From positions 1-34,107 of IMG/VR virus record IMGVR_UViG_3300028840_005657: a stretch of 34,107 nucleotides of DNA. One strand, written 5' to 3'. Position numbers and translations under genes: made by a program. This stretch comes from a virus. Positions 12,011-19,678 of this stretch are shown piece after piece (the stretch's first letter is position 1; each line of letters opens with the position of its first letter). The notes beneath the pieces were generated by a model that saw only the letters and a program-made list of their open reading frames with translations, was not told where the DNA came from and searched no databases.

Positions 12011-12553
12011 ATGAAAAAAGATAGTAAAGAAAGATTATTCGAAGTCATGGGTAGGCTGGATAAAACATTTAAACCCACGTTAAATGAAGGTTTCGAAGAA
12101 ATTGAGGCTACCGATGATGTTGAAGTTCCTGTTGAAATGGGTGCTGAAGAAGTTCCTGCCGAAGAACCTATGGAAGAACCAGTAGAGGAAAAAAGTCCTG
12201 AAGAAAAACTTGCAGAATTGACAGCAAAGGTCGATGAACTCCACGCAATGGTTCATGGTGAAGAAGAAAGTGAAGAAGAAGAAGGTGAAGTTGAGGTAGA
12301 AATTAAACCCGAAGAAGATGAGGTTGAAGTTGAAATCGAAGAGACTTTGAACGAAGACCATTTAAAAGATAGGGAATCTCAAGAAGCATTTATCTGTAAA
12401 AACGATAAGGAGTGTAAAAAAGAAGACCTTAAAGACCTTTCAGATGGGGAAGTCAAGAAAAAATATGAGGCTTTGGAAAAGAAAATGGGTCTTGATGAGG
12501 CAAAGGAAAAAATTCCTGTGGCAGCAGTAGCAAAAGTTGGTGAAGCAAAATAA
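12011..12553 (+). CDS. Acidic prohead-core-like protein with capsid-targeting N-terminus
   Basis: 180 aa. Residues 1-26 (RLFEVMGRLDKTFKPTLNE core) closely match the protein at 2012-3286, after which the two are unrelated. The middle is almost pure Glu/Val/Pro (about residues 28-115) with a second candidate cleavage site ETLNE at about 112-116. The C-terminus is Lys/Glu helical with two Cys (CKNDKEC). The composition fits a scaffold or internal prohead protein that is cut up at maturation. First gene of the run 12011-16302. Confidence 0.65.
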   Translation: MKKDSKERLFEVMGRLDKTFKPTLNEGFEEIEATDDVEVPVEMGAEEVPAEEPMEEPVEEKSPEEKLAELTAKVDELHAMVHGEEESEEEEGEVEVEIKPEEDEVEVEIEETLNEDHLKDRESQEAFICKNDKECKKEDLKDLSDGEVKKKYEALEKKMGLDEAKEKIPVAAVAKVGEAK

Positions 12554-12574
12554 TATAATTTCTTAGGTATTAGC

Positions 12575-13387
12575 ATGGACGAGGTAAAAAAGAATCCCCG
12601 TTTCTGGGCGGGTAAGTATTGGAAGAAACACAATATTTCAGATGAACTGAAAGAAGTTGTTGAACCCGATAATGTTGATGTGTCGAGTATTCAAATGCAT
12701 GACACACTAAATCCGCTTATCTGGGAATCTGATAAGAAAATGAAAACCGAAGTCAGAAAAGCGTTATTAATGAATGCCAAAAGATTCATTGAATTCTGTG
12801 ATGCAGAAAATCTCACCTTTGCAGATATCATTTTGACAGGAAGCATGGCTAATTACAATTACAATGAAAACTCTGATTTAGATGTGCACATTGTTTTGGA
12901 CTTTACACAGATTTCCGAAAACAAAGACTTTGTTGGTGACTTCTTTAAATTAAAAAAGGCACTCTGGGCAGATAGACTCCCTATTCAAGTTAAAGGACAT
13001 GATGTTGAAATGTATTTTCAAGACAGCGCAGAACCACATCATTCATCTGGTACGTATTCGTTAGTTAAAGACGATTGGATTAGAAAGCCAACTAAAAAGA
13101 TAGTAAATATTGATAGTGCAAATGTTCAGTTGAAATCTGCTGACATCATGAATGCAATTGATGATTTAGAAACCAATAAGGATAAAGAAGATTTCTTGAA
13201 CAAACACGAGCAATTAAAAAATAGAATAAAAAAATTAAGACAATCAGGACTTGATAGAAGCGGGGAATTTTCAAGCGAAAATCTCGCATTTAAAGTTCTG
13301 AGAAACACGGGATATCTCGGTAAAATGGTTGATATGAAAAATGACTATCTTACTAAAGAATTGAGTCTCAACGAATTTATAGATTAA
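12575..13387 (+). CDS. Polymerase-beta-fold nucleotidyltransferase-like protein
   Basis: 270 aa. ILTGSMANYNYNENSDLDVHIVLD (about 86-109) is the GS...DxD signature of the DNA-polymerase-beta/minimal nucleotidyltransferase superfamily, with catalytic D101 and D103. HDVEMYFQD (142-150) supplies the third acidic position. EPHHSSGTYSL follows, as in a phage NTase family I recall without a known substrate. The C-terminus ends KELSLNEFID, containing an LNE site. Position among prohead genes suggests packaging or head association; substrate (tRNA, protein or nucleotide) unknown. Confidence 0.75.
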   Translation: MDEVKKNPRFWAGKYWKKHNISDELKEVVEPDNVDVSSIQMHDTLNPLIWESDKKMKTEVRKALLMNAKRFIEFCDAENLTFADIILTGSMANYNYNENSDLDVHIVLDFTQISENKDFVGDFFKLKKALWADRLPIQVKGHDVEMYFQDSAEPHHSSGTYSLVKDDWIRKPTKKIVNIDSANVQLKSADIMNAIDDLETNKDKEDFLNKHEQLKNRIKKLRQSGLDRSGEFSSENLAFKVLRNTGYLGKMVDMKNDYLTKELSLNEFID

Positions 13388-13390
13388 ACC

Positions 13391-13639
13391 ATGAAAAGAT
13401 TCATTGTAACAAAAGTGCAATTAAATGAATATATCGAGAGAAAGAAGGCAGAAAAAACCTTTTGGGAAATCGTGGAAAGTCTACATAAAAACGCTAAGTT
13501 TTTGAATGAGAGCGTTTCTCATGAAAAAGCGAATCAATCAGTTATTGCAGATTACAGACGAAAAAACCTCATAACTCCCAGAGTTAATGAAATGCTCGTT
13601 AAGCATAAAATAATTGAGCAGAAGAATGAAATAATATAA
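13391..13639 (+). CDS. Small basic protein with several LNE/VNE sites (82 aa)
   Basis: ATG 3 nt after the NTase stop. Contains VQLNEY (about 9-14), KFLNES (about 37-42) and RVNEM (about 66-70), all matching the inferred prohead-protease site. Highly charged and helical. Probably a prohead or internal head protein processed at maturation; no family recognised. Confidence 0.65.
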   Translation: MKRFIVTKVQLNEYIERKKAEKTFWEIVESLHKNAKFLNESVSHEKANQSVIADYRRKNLITPRVNEMLVKHKIIEQKNEII

Positions 13640-13666
13640 CATTTTCATTTTTTTGGTTATAGTAAA

Positions 13667-13674
13667 GTATTTAT
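13667..13674 (+). promoter_or_regulatory. Late-promoter-like motif GTATTTAT
   Basis: AGTATTTATAAAAAAATA, 42 nt before the ATG at 13717. Confidence 0.55.
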
Positions 13675-13716
13675 AAAAAAATATTAATTAAATAATTTGC
13701 ACAAAAACATATTCAA

Positions 13717-16302
13717 ATGAAGAAAAATATATCAGAAGATGCATTTAAGGCAAGAGTCCAACATCTGGCGGGTGTTAAAAATACTTCGGTAAATGAGTCA
13801 AAAAACCGCACGTTAGGTACTTTAATTGATGTCGAAAGAGCAGCCGATGGTGTTGCATACGGCATCGTTAAAGAACAACATAAATATTACATTAAAAAGG
13901 GTGGTTTAAATGAGAACCTGAATGTTGCAGATTTCGCATACATTGGTGGTGTCCAGAACATCACGGAATTCCAATATAGTAAATTAGCTGAAGCTAAGAA
14001 GAATAGGAATTTCTTACTCCAAACAATTAATGAGGGAATTTCAACAAAAGTAAATCCAAATGGTAGTAAAAAGGTTGTCCTAACTGAAGATAAAGCTGGT
14101 CAGGAAATTGAAATGGCTGCAAGTAAAGTTGGTGACTTAGAGACTGCAACTGACGCTGCTGCTGTTCCAGAACCTGCTCCAGAACTTCCTGCCGATGACG
14201 GTGCTGCTGAAATGGATGCTGGGATTGATGCTATGCCAGCCGATGCCCCTGCTGAAGAAGTACCTGCTGCTGCTGGAGAAGAAATGGCTGATGCTGGAGA
14301 AGAAATGGTTGATGCTGGAGAAGAAATGGTTGATGCTGGAGATGAGGTTGCACCAGAAGGTGGTGAAGAAGAAGTTGCAATAGAAGACCCTGAAACCGAA
14401 ATGGAAAGAGAAATTGAAAAAGACCTCGGTAAAATAACAAATAAATTAAGAAAAACCGAATTAACCGATTCTCAGGTTAAATCATATGTTAATACATTTC
14501 TTGCAGCATTTAAAGATAAGTTCCCCGATATTGATATTGAAGACAGAAAAGAAATGGCTGAAAAAATCACTAAGGTTGTTCCTGATTCAGATATCGAAGA
14601 TTTGGGACAAAGTGTTGAGGATGAAGAGGCAATGGAAGACCCAATGGCTGCTGCTGAAGAACCTGAAATGGCTGAAGCAGAAGAATGTTCAGAATGTGGT
14701 GGTTTCGCACGCTATGCTGAATCACGTGGTTATGATGCACAGAGCATGATGGAATGTGGAGAAGAAGAAATGACCAACTTGGTAAGTGGATATGCAAACG
14801 CACATGGCGAAGGACAAAATGATGGGGATTTCAAAGCCGTTGCTTTATTTATTACCCCTGAAATCATTGAGAAATTAAAGGGTGATTATGGTCATGATGA
14901 TTTTGCAAATGAAGTTGAGCCTTTCGCAAATGAAATGAATGAAACCAGTGCTGAAGATAAAGAAGCACAAATTAACGAACTTTTCGGTAACTTAGGTAGT
15001 ATGATTAAAGGTGCTGCTGGTAAAGTTGCTGGTGATGTTGCTGGTGGCGTGAAAAAGGGCGCACAAGCAGTCGGTCAAAAGGCACAACAAGTCGGACAGG
15101 CAGTTGGTGATTACGCAACTGGCGTAAAACAAGCTGCACATGGTGCTGTTGTTCCTAAAGAAGTTAAGAAACTCGAAGGTGTCGCTGCCGATTTAGGTAA
15201 GCAAATCGATGCTTTAAATAAGAGATTACAAAAAGCTGGTAAAGAACCAGTTAATGTTAAAAGCATACTTAGTACAATTGCGAATCAGGTTGCTGGTACT
15301 GGTCGTGCTGCAAATCTTGGTGGAATCGCTGAAGGCGACTCAATTGCAGTTGAAGAACCAGTAGATGGTACTGGAATCGAAACTCCTGTAAATGAAGAAG
15401 GTAGTATTGCAGTTGAAGAACCAGTAGATGGTACTGGAATCGAAACTCCTGTAAATGAAGAAGGTCTTCCTGTTGATAGCGTTGAGGTTCAACCCCCAAT
15501 GGAAGAAGAAGTTGATATCAAAGTAAGTGAGAAAAAGGGTAAGCCATTAAGTGCAGAGAAAGCACCTGAAGTCGAGATGAAAGAAGGTGAAGAAGTAGAG
15601 GGTGAAGTTATTGATGACGAAGAAGCTGGTGAGGAAAGTGAAGAAGATGTACTGGATTTAACACAACATGAAAAACCTGAAATGCCGATGATTGGTGGAG
15701 TTGACTCTATGGGCGGTGGAGTTGTTAAACCAGAAGGTGCTGAAGCAACAACTGTTGAAGTAACTAAAGACAGTGTTAAGGTTGAAATGAATGAATCTGA
15801 AGCAAAGCTCAGAAAGTATGTCCGTAACAGACTTGAAGAATATGCTGGAATCAAGAAGCCAAGTCTTAACGAAAGTAAAAAGTCTGAGAAGCTACAGAAA
15901 CTTGATAGGATAATTGAAAAACAATTCAAGTTATTCGAATCTGAAGCAAAGGGTAAGATTGATGAGAATATCAATGAAGTTTTTGGATGGAGTATTAAGG
16001 AGAAATTTGCAAAACTTGACCCTAATGATAAAGCGGGAGTTGCTCAACTTTTCTATAAGGCATTCCAATCAATATTAAATAACCCGCAAATGGGTGCAAT
16101 TTATAATGCTGCTAAAAAAACACCTGCTCCTGAGAGATACGAAATATTGAAACAATATGTTGAACAAGGTGGTGGTACACTAAGACTTGGTAACGATACC
16201 GAATCTGTGGTATTCGCACCCCCTTCTGTAAAAAGTGCTGCTACTCCAAGTCAATTTAGTCATGGTGGTACACAAGGTAAAACCCAATTGGGTGGAGTGT
16301 AA
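13717..16302 (+). CDS. Large acidic prohead/structural protein (861 aa)
   Basis: The N-terminus has SVNESKNR (about 25-32), then a conserved-looking module (AYGIVKEQHKYYIKKGG...DFAYIGGVQNITEFQYSKLAEAKKNRNFLLQTINE, about 45-110) that I associate with phage structural proteins. Then come Glu/Ala/Pro-rich low complexity with tandem GEEMVDA repeats (about 188-210), a glycine/alanine region (about 430-480), and a perfect 21-aa duplication (542-583). The C-terminus is Lys/Glu-rich. Many [L/V/I]NE sites suggest extensive cleavage. Followed by a strong terminator. Exact role unknown. Confidence 0.6.
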   Translation: MKKNISEDAFKARVQHLAGVKNTSVNESKNRTLGTLIDVERAADGVAYGIVKEQHKYYIKKGGLNENLNVADFAYIGGVQNITEFQYSKLAEAKKNRNFLLQTINEGISTKVNPNGSKKVVLTEDKAGQEIEMAASKVGDLETATDAAAVPEPAPELPADDGAAEMDAGIDAMPADAPAEEVPAAAGEEMADAGEEMVDAGEEMVDAGDEVAPEGGEEEVAIEDPETEMEREIEKDLGKITNKLRKTELTDSQVKSYVNTFLAAFKDKFPDIDIEDRKEMAEKITKVVPDSDIEDLGQSVEDEEAMEDPMAAAEEPEMAEAEECSECGGFARYAESRGYDAQSMMECGEEEMTNLVSGYANAHGEGQNDGDFKAVALFITPEIIEKLKGDYGHDDFANEVEPFANEMNETSAEDKEAQINELFGNLGSMIKGAAGKVAGDVAGGVKKGAQAVGQKAQQVGQAVGDYATGVKQAAHGAVVPKEVKKLEGVAADLGKQIDALNKRLQKAGKEPVNVKSILSTIANQVAGTGRAANLGGIAEGDSIAVEEPVDGTGIETPVNEEGSIAVEEPVDGTGIETPVNEEGLPVDSVEVQPPMEEEVDIKVSEKKGKPLSAEKAPEVEMKEGEEVEGEVIDDEEAGEESEEDVLDLTQHEKPEMPMIGGVDSMGGGVVKPEGAEATTVEVTKDSVKVEMNESEAKLRKYVRNRLEEYAGIKKPSLNESKKSEKLQKLDRIIEKQFKLFESEAKGKIDENINEVFGWSIKEKFAKLDPNDKAGVAQLFYKAFQSILNNPQMGAIYNAAKKTPAPERYEILKQYVEQGGGTLRLGNDTESVVFAPPSVKSAATPSQFSHGGTQGKTQLGGV
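14278..14345 (+). repeat. Tandem 21-nt coding repeats
   Basis: Three consecutive copies of GAAGAAATGG(C/T)TGATGCTGGA encode GEEM(A/V)DA repeats in the 861-aa protein. Confidence 0.85.
15340..15465 (+). repeat. Perfect 63-nt tandem duplication in coding sequence
   Basis: Two copies (15340-15402, 15403-15465) encode SIAVEEPVDGTGIETPVNEE plus G twice. They differ only in the first Ser codon, so the duplication is recent. Each copy ends with a VNE site. Confidence 0.9.
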
Positions 16303-16328
16303 TAATAACTGATTTTAATTAATATTTT

Positions 16329-16356
16329 AAAAACCCGAAGAAATTCGGGTTTTTTT
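16329..16356 (+). terminator. Intrinsic terminator
   Basis: AAAACCCGAA-GAAA-TTCGGGTTTTTTT, stem at 16329-16354, directly after the 861-aa gene. Confidence 0.9.
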
Positions 16357-16390
16357 GTAACATTTTTTTCCATTTGTCGTATAAGAACAC

Positions 16391-16810
16391 ATGATACATA
16401 GAAAATTTAATAAGTTGAAGTTCACCAGAACTTATATTGGTGGTTCTAAAGAACGTGAAAATCAGATTTTTATAAACGTTCAAGGTGAAAAAGAGGATAA
16501 TTCCCAAGTGGATTGGTTCGAATATAGAAGGATATTCACTCAATATTCTAATGATATTCTCAACATAGTTTTAAGTTGGAGATATTTGATGAATGTGATG
16601 ACTATTGGTTTTGCAGGACTTGCATTACTGATTTCATTTCTAAATCCTTTCATGGGAATGGTCGTTTTCGGTATGGCGTTTGCCTCATATATGGCTTTTC
16701 TGTATTTCAAAAATAAGGAAAAGAAGATATTATCCGCACATGATTTTTCTTTTGATATAATATTATCGGCAATTGAACAACAAACTGGTTTCGAATTCAG
16801 TAAAAATTAA
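16391..16810 (+). CDS. Membrane protein of unknown function (139 aa)
   Basis: Soluble basic N-terminus (about 1-55), then two predicted transmembrane helices (about 67-85 and 88-108: MTIGFAGLALLISFLNPFMG and MVVFGMAFASYMAFLYF), then a charged C-terminus ending EFSKN. No family recognised. No late motif precedes it; the terminator at 16329 does. Confidence 0.65.
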   Translation: MIHRKFNKLKFTRTYIGGSKERENQIFINVQGEKEDNSQVDWFEYRRIFTQYSNDILNIVLSWRYLMNVMTIGFAGLALLISFLNPFMGMVVFGMAFASYMAFLYFKNKEKKILSAHDFSFDIILSAIEQQTGFEFSKN

Positions 16811-16831
16811 TTTCCTGTTTCCCTATTACCA

Positions 16832-16839
16832 GTATTTAT
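16832..16839 (+). promoter_or_regulatory. Late-promoter-like motif GTATTTAT
   Basis: AGTATTTATGAGAAAAT, 14 nt before the ATG at 16854. Confidence 0.6.
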
Positions 16840-16853
16840 GAGAAAATCATATT

Positions 16854-17345
16854 ATGGATTACGATGAAAAGCAGTTGAAACTGATTTACGTTCTGAAAAT
16901 CGGTTATAATGCCAAGGATGAAGGATTATATGAATTCATATTCTCATTAGACCACACAAACATTGATATCGAAGGCTGGTGTTGGGATTTGTCTCCCGCA
17001 GTTAATAATGCTGAACCCCCAACTGAAGAATACATTAATGCGATTTTTAATTTAAAAACGTCTTCATTTGACCTGTTTTGTTTACACGAAGCCGTTGATA
17101 GGGAGTATATGCATGGTGTTTATACCATTCACGCACTGGCATATGAAATCGAAAAAGAGGGTGATGGAAACACTGCATTCAGTGATTACGAAGAAATGTT
17201 TGGAGGGGAGAATAACGATGAAGAACCGATATTGGTGTTTCATTACGGTATGACATTGGAAAGGGTTAGGGATTTATTGGCTTCTAAGAAAATAATTTTG
17301 AAAAATAATGAATTTGTAGAGACATCCTCTATTAAATTCGAATAA
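16854..17345 (+). CDS. Hypothetical acidic protein (163 aa)
   Basis: Starts MDYDEKQLKLIYVLKIGYNAKDEG. Contains EGWCWDLSPAVNNAEPP and CLHEAVDREYMHGVYTIHALAYEIE. No domain assignable. Stands alone between two late motifs, just upstream of the terminase region. Confidence 0.65.
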   Translation: MDYDEKQLKLIYVLKIGYNAKDEGLYEFIFSLDHTNIDIEGWCWDLSPAVNNAEPPTEEYINAIFNLKTSSFDLFCLHEAVDREYMHGVYTIHALAYEIEKEGDGNTAFSDYEEMFGGENNDEEPILVFHYGMTLERVRDLLASKKIILKNNEFVETSSIKFE

Positions 17346-17358
17346 TTTAATTATTTTT

Positions 17359-17366
17359 GTATTTAT
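17359..17366 (+). promoter_or_regulatory. Late-promoter-like motif GTATTTAT not followed by an ORF
   Basis: TTGTATTTATAGTTGAG. No ORF starts behind it; a strong hairpin follows about 35 nt later, so it may drive a short RNA. Confidence 0.5.
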
Positions 17367-17369
17367 AGT

Positions 17370-17445
17370 TGAGTTCGTCTCACCATTTGGGAGAAGGAAA
17401 TCGAGGGTCGGTACGCCAAGATGCGTACCGACCCTCGCTGTTTTA
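17370..17445 (+). ncRNA. Putative small structured RNA upstream of the terminase gene
   Basis: Contains a perfect 15-bp GC-rich hairpin CGAGGGTCGGTACGC/GCGTACCGACCCTCG (17402-17416 with 17423-17437, 6-nt loop CAAGAT), very unusual in this AT-rich sequence. A smaller hairpin TCTC.CC/GGGAGA (17378-17394) precedes it. It lies between a late motif (17359) and the terminase promoter motif (17455). Alternatives: a terminator (TGTTTTAGG follows, a weak U tract) or a packaging or cleavage site. Confidence 0.5.
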
Positions 17446-17454
17446 GGTTTATAA

Positions 17455-17462
17455 GTATTTAT
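17455..17462 (+). promoter_or_regulatory. Late-promoter-like motif GTATTTAT
   Basis: AAGTATTTATCTATAAAC, 18 nt before the ATG at 17481. Confidence 0.6.
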
Positions 17463-17480
17463 CTATAAACATTTTCATAA

Positions 17481-19607
17481 ATGAGTGATGAATTAGAAAT
17501 GAATTTAGATGATACGCCCCAAAAAGATGATGTTAATCTAAACCTTAATTTAAACGAAACTCCTGAACAAGATGATGGTATTCATCCCGAACACGTACCA
17601 TTAATTCCATATGATGCGCAGAAGGAGAAGGAAAAGGAAGAAGCCAGAGAACAAGCAAGAAAACTCAGGAAATCTGCTGGTAATATTGAAGCCGTAATTG
17701 TTACTAAAGAAGGTGTTATAAAGAAAGCCAGCGAATTAACTTTCCAAGAACAGGAAGATGAGATTGTTCGTTGTGCCAGTAATCCAATTTACTTTATTGA
17801 AACATATTTAACAATCTTTGACCAGACACAGGGAGTTGCTGGTTCGATTGTTCCATTTAAATTATTTGAATTCCAGAAGACCTTAATTGAGGCGTATCAA
17901 GAGAATCGATTTGTTATAGCCAACAAATATCGTCAGGCTGGAGTTAGTACAACTACTTGTGCATATATTGCGTGGTATGTCATGTTTAATTCAAATAGGG
18001 CATGTGCGATTGTTGCCGATAAACTCGAAACCGCAACTGGTGAATTAATGAGTGATGTGGTTGAATTCATTGAAATGTGTCCTAAGTGGCTTAGACCAAA
18101 AACAGGAAAAGAATCTGAGGATGGTTTAAAGGATACGCAAAAACTCAAGATTTACGACAATAAGTCAAGACTTGGTGCATTCGCATCTAAATCGATTCGT
18201 GGTATGACACCAACCCTGCTGTTCTGGGATGAAACTGCGTGGTCTGAAAAAGGTGATGTGTTTTGGACATCAGCACTTCCTTCATTGGTGACAGGTGGTC
18301 GTGCAATTATGGTTAGTACGCCTTCAGGACTTGATGCGGTGTTCTATAAAACCTTCCAAGGTGCAAGAGAATTCGATGAAGACGGAAAAACATCAAATAA
18401 TTTTCATGCCGTTGAACTCTGGTGGTATAATGACCCCAGATATAATAAAGATTTGTATTGGGTTAAGAATAAGGGAAAGAAAGACGAGAAGAAATTAAAA
18501 GACGAAGATTGGTCACATGAGAAACGTTCCATGATGGTCGAAGATAATTGGGAAGCAACCAATGAATGGTTTGAGGAACAAATCAAAAACGCTAATGGTG
18601 ATATGCGTAAGGTTGCGCAGGAATTATTATGTTCGTTTCTGGGTTCTGGTGATAACTTTATTGCTGAAGAATATCTCAAACGAATTCAAGAGCATGAGAT
18701 TCTCCCACCAATACGTCAAGAATATCATGACGGAAAAATGTGGATTTGGGAAGACCCACAGGAAGGCGAAGACTATATTATGGCGTTGGATGCGTCACCG
18801 GGTCATGGTGAAGACCATTCGACAATCAATATGTTAAAAACCTTGGAAATTATTGAGGAAAAGGTGATTAAGAAAAATGGTAAAGCGAAAAAGATTAAGA
18901 TTAAACGACATAAAGTCGAACAGGTTGCTGAGTACTATGGAAAGATTACACCACAGTTGTTGGCTGAAATTGCATACCAATATGGAACGGCATATAATAA
19001 CGCATATTGTGTTGTCGATATCACAGGTGGTCATGGTGTTCACACAATTGATAAAATGTTTGATATTGGTTATGAAAATATTCATTATGCCGAAGTTCAG
19101 CATAAACCAACACGTGATAGGTTAAGTGGTTATATTAAGAAGGGTCAGAAGGTTCTTCCAGATGGTGCAGTTTCTGTTGTTGACCTCATACCCGGTTTCT
19201 TCATCGGACAAAACCGTCCATCTGTTGTACTCGAACTCCAAAGAGCAATTCATTTAGAAGATGTTATTATTAGGTCACAGAGATTATTGGATGAGTTGAA
19301 GACGTTTGTAACCGTACCCGGTAATCGTGTAGCTGACCACAAACGTAGTTTCCATGATGATAGTATTATGGGATTAGCGATTGGTCTTTATGTCCTGAAT
19401 TTTGATATGGCGAAATTCAAACAAAGTAAGGGTGTTACTGAGAAAATGCTGAATTCCATACTTACCATCAATGACATGAAAACCATTGGGGAGAAGAAAA
19501 AATTAAAGAACAAACCAATGCTTACGGCAGATGGTGCAGACCCCTTAAACCCGTATGGTGCGAATGATTGGTTATTTCAGGGAATAAAAGATAAAAACAA
19601 AAGATAG
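17481..19607 (+). CDS. gp17: Terminase large subunit, T4 gp17-like
   Basis: 708 aa. DNA-packaging ATPase plus nuclease. N-terminal acidic extension (1-65). ATPase: KYRQAGVST (149-157) as Walker A, LLFWDE (246-251) as Walker B plus catalytic Glu, STPSG (279-283) as coupling motif. Nuclease: MALDASPGHGED (D437, D445), CVVDITGGHG (D513) and HDDSIMGLAIG (about 633-643) supply the RNase H-fold acidic residues. The Walker A lacks the usual Lys before Ser/Thr (GVST rather than GKT) and carries K149/R151 at its start, as in deviant terminase P-loops. Followed by the portal gene, as in the T4 late region but without sheath and tube genes in between. Confidence 0.95.
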   Translation: MSDELEMNLDDTPQKDDVNLNLNLNETPEQDDGIHPEHVPLIPYDAQKEKEKEEAREQARKLRKSAGNIEAVIVTKEGVIKKASELTFQEQEDEIVRCASNPIYFIETYLTIFDQTQGVAGSIVPFKLFEFQKTLIEAYQENRFVIANKYRQAGVSTTTCAYIAWYVMFNSNRACAIVADKLETATGELMSDVVEFIEMCPKWLRPKTGKESEDGLKDTQKLKIYDNKSRLGAFASKSIRGMTPTLLFWDETAWSEKGDVFWTSALPSLVTGGRAIMVSTPSGLDAVFYKTFQGAREFDEDGKTSNNFHAVELWWYNDPRYNKDLYWVKNKGKKDEKKLKDEDWSHEKRSMMVEDNWEATNEWFEEQIKNANGDMRKVAQELLCSFLGSGDNFIAEEYLKRIQEHEILPPIRQEYHDGKMWIWEDPQEGEDYIMALDASPGHGEDHSTINMLKTLEIIEEKVIKKNGKAKKIKIKRHKVEQVAEYYGKITPQLLAEIAYQYGTAYNNAYCVVDITGGHGVHTIDKMFDIGYENIHYAEVQHKPTRDRLSGYIKKGQKVLPDGAVSVVDLIPGFFIGQNRPSVVLELQRAIHLEDVIIRSQRLLDELKTFVTVPGNRVADHKRSFHDDSIMGLAIGLYVLNFDMAKFKQSKGVTEKMLNSILTINDMKTIGEKKKLKNKPMLTADGADPLNPYGANDWLFQGIKDKNKR

Positions 19608-19610
19608 AAT

Positions 19611-19618
19611 GTATTTAT
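19611..19618 (+). promoter_or_regulatory. Late-promoter-like motif GTATTTAT (upstream copy)
   Basis: GTATTTATAAATAAC, just after the terminase stop. It is palindromic (TATTTATAAATA), so it could also read on the other strand. Confidence 0.5.
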
Positions 19619-19646
19619 AAATAACTGACTTTTTCAAAATTTCAGA

Positions 19647-19654
19647 GTATTTAT
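19647..19654 (+). promoter_or_regulatory. Late-promoter-like motif GTATTTAT
   Basis: AGTATTTATAAAAAACT, 24 nt before the ATG at 19679. Confidence 0.6.
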
Positions 19655-19678
19655 AAAAAACTATAAAAAATTATAATA

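Noticed and set aside
17402-17437. The 15-bp hairpin as a simple terminator of the gene at 16854
   Set aside because: Not fully excluded, but the U tract is weak (TGTTTTAGG), the stop is 57 nt upstream, and a promoter motif lies between stop and hairpin.
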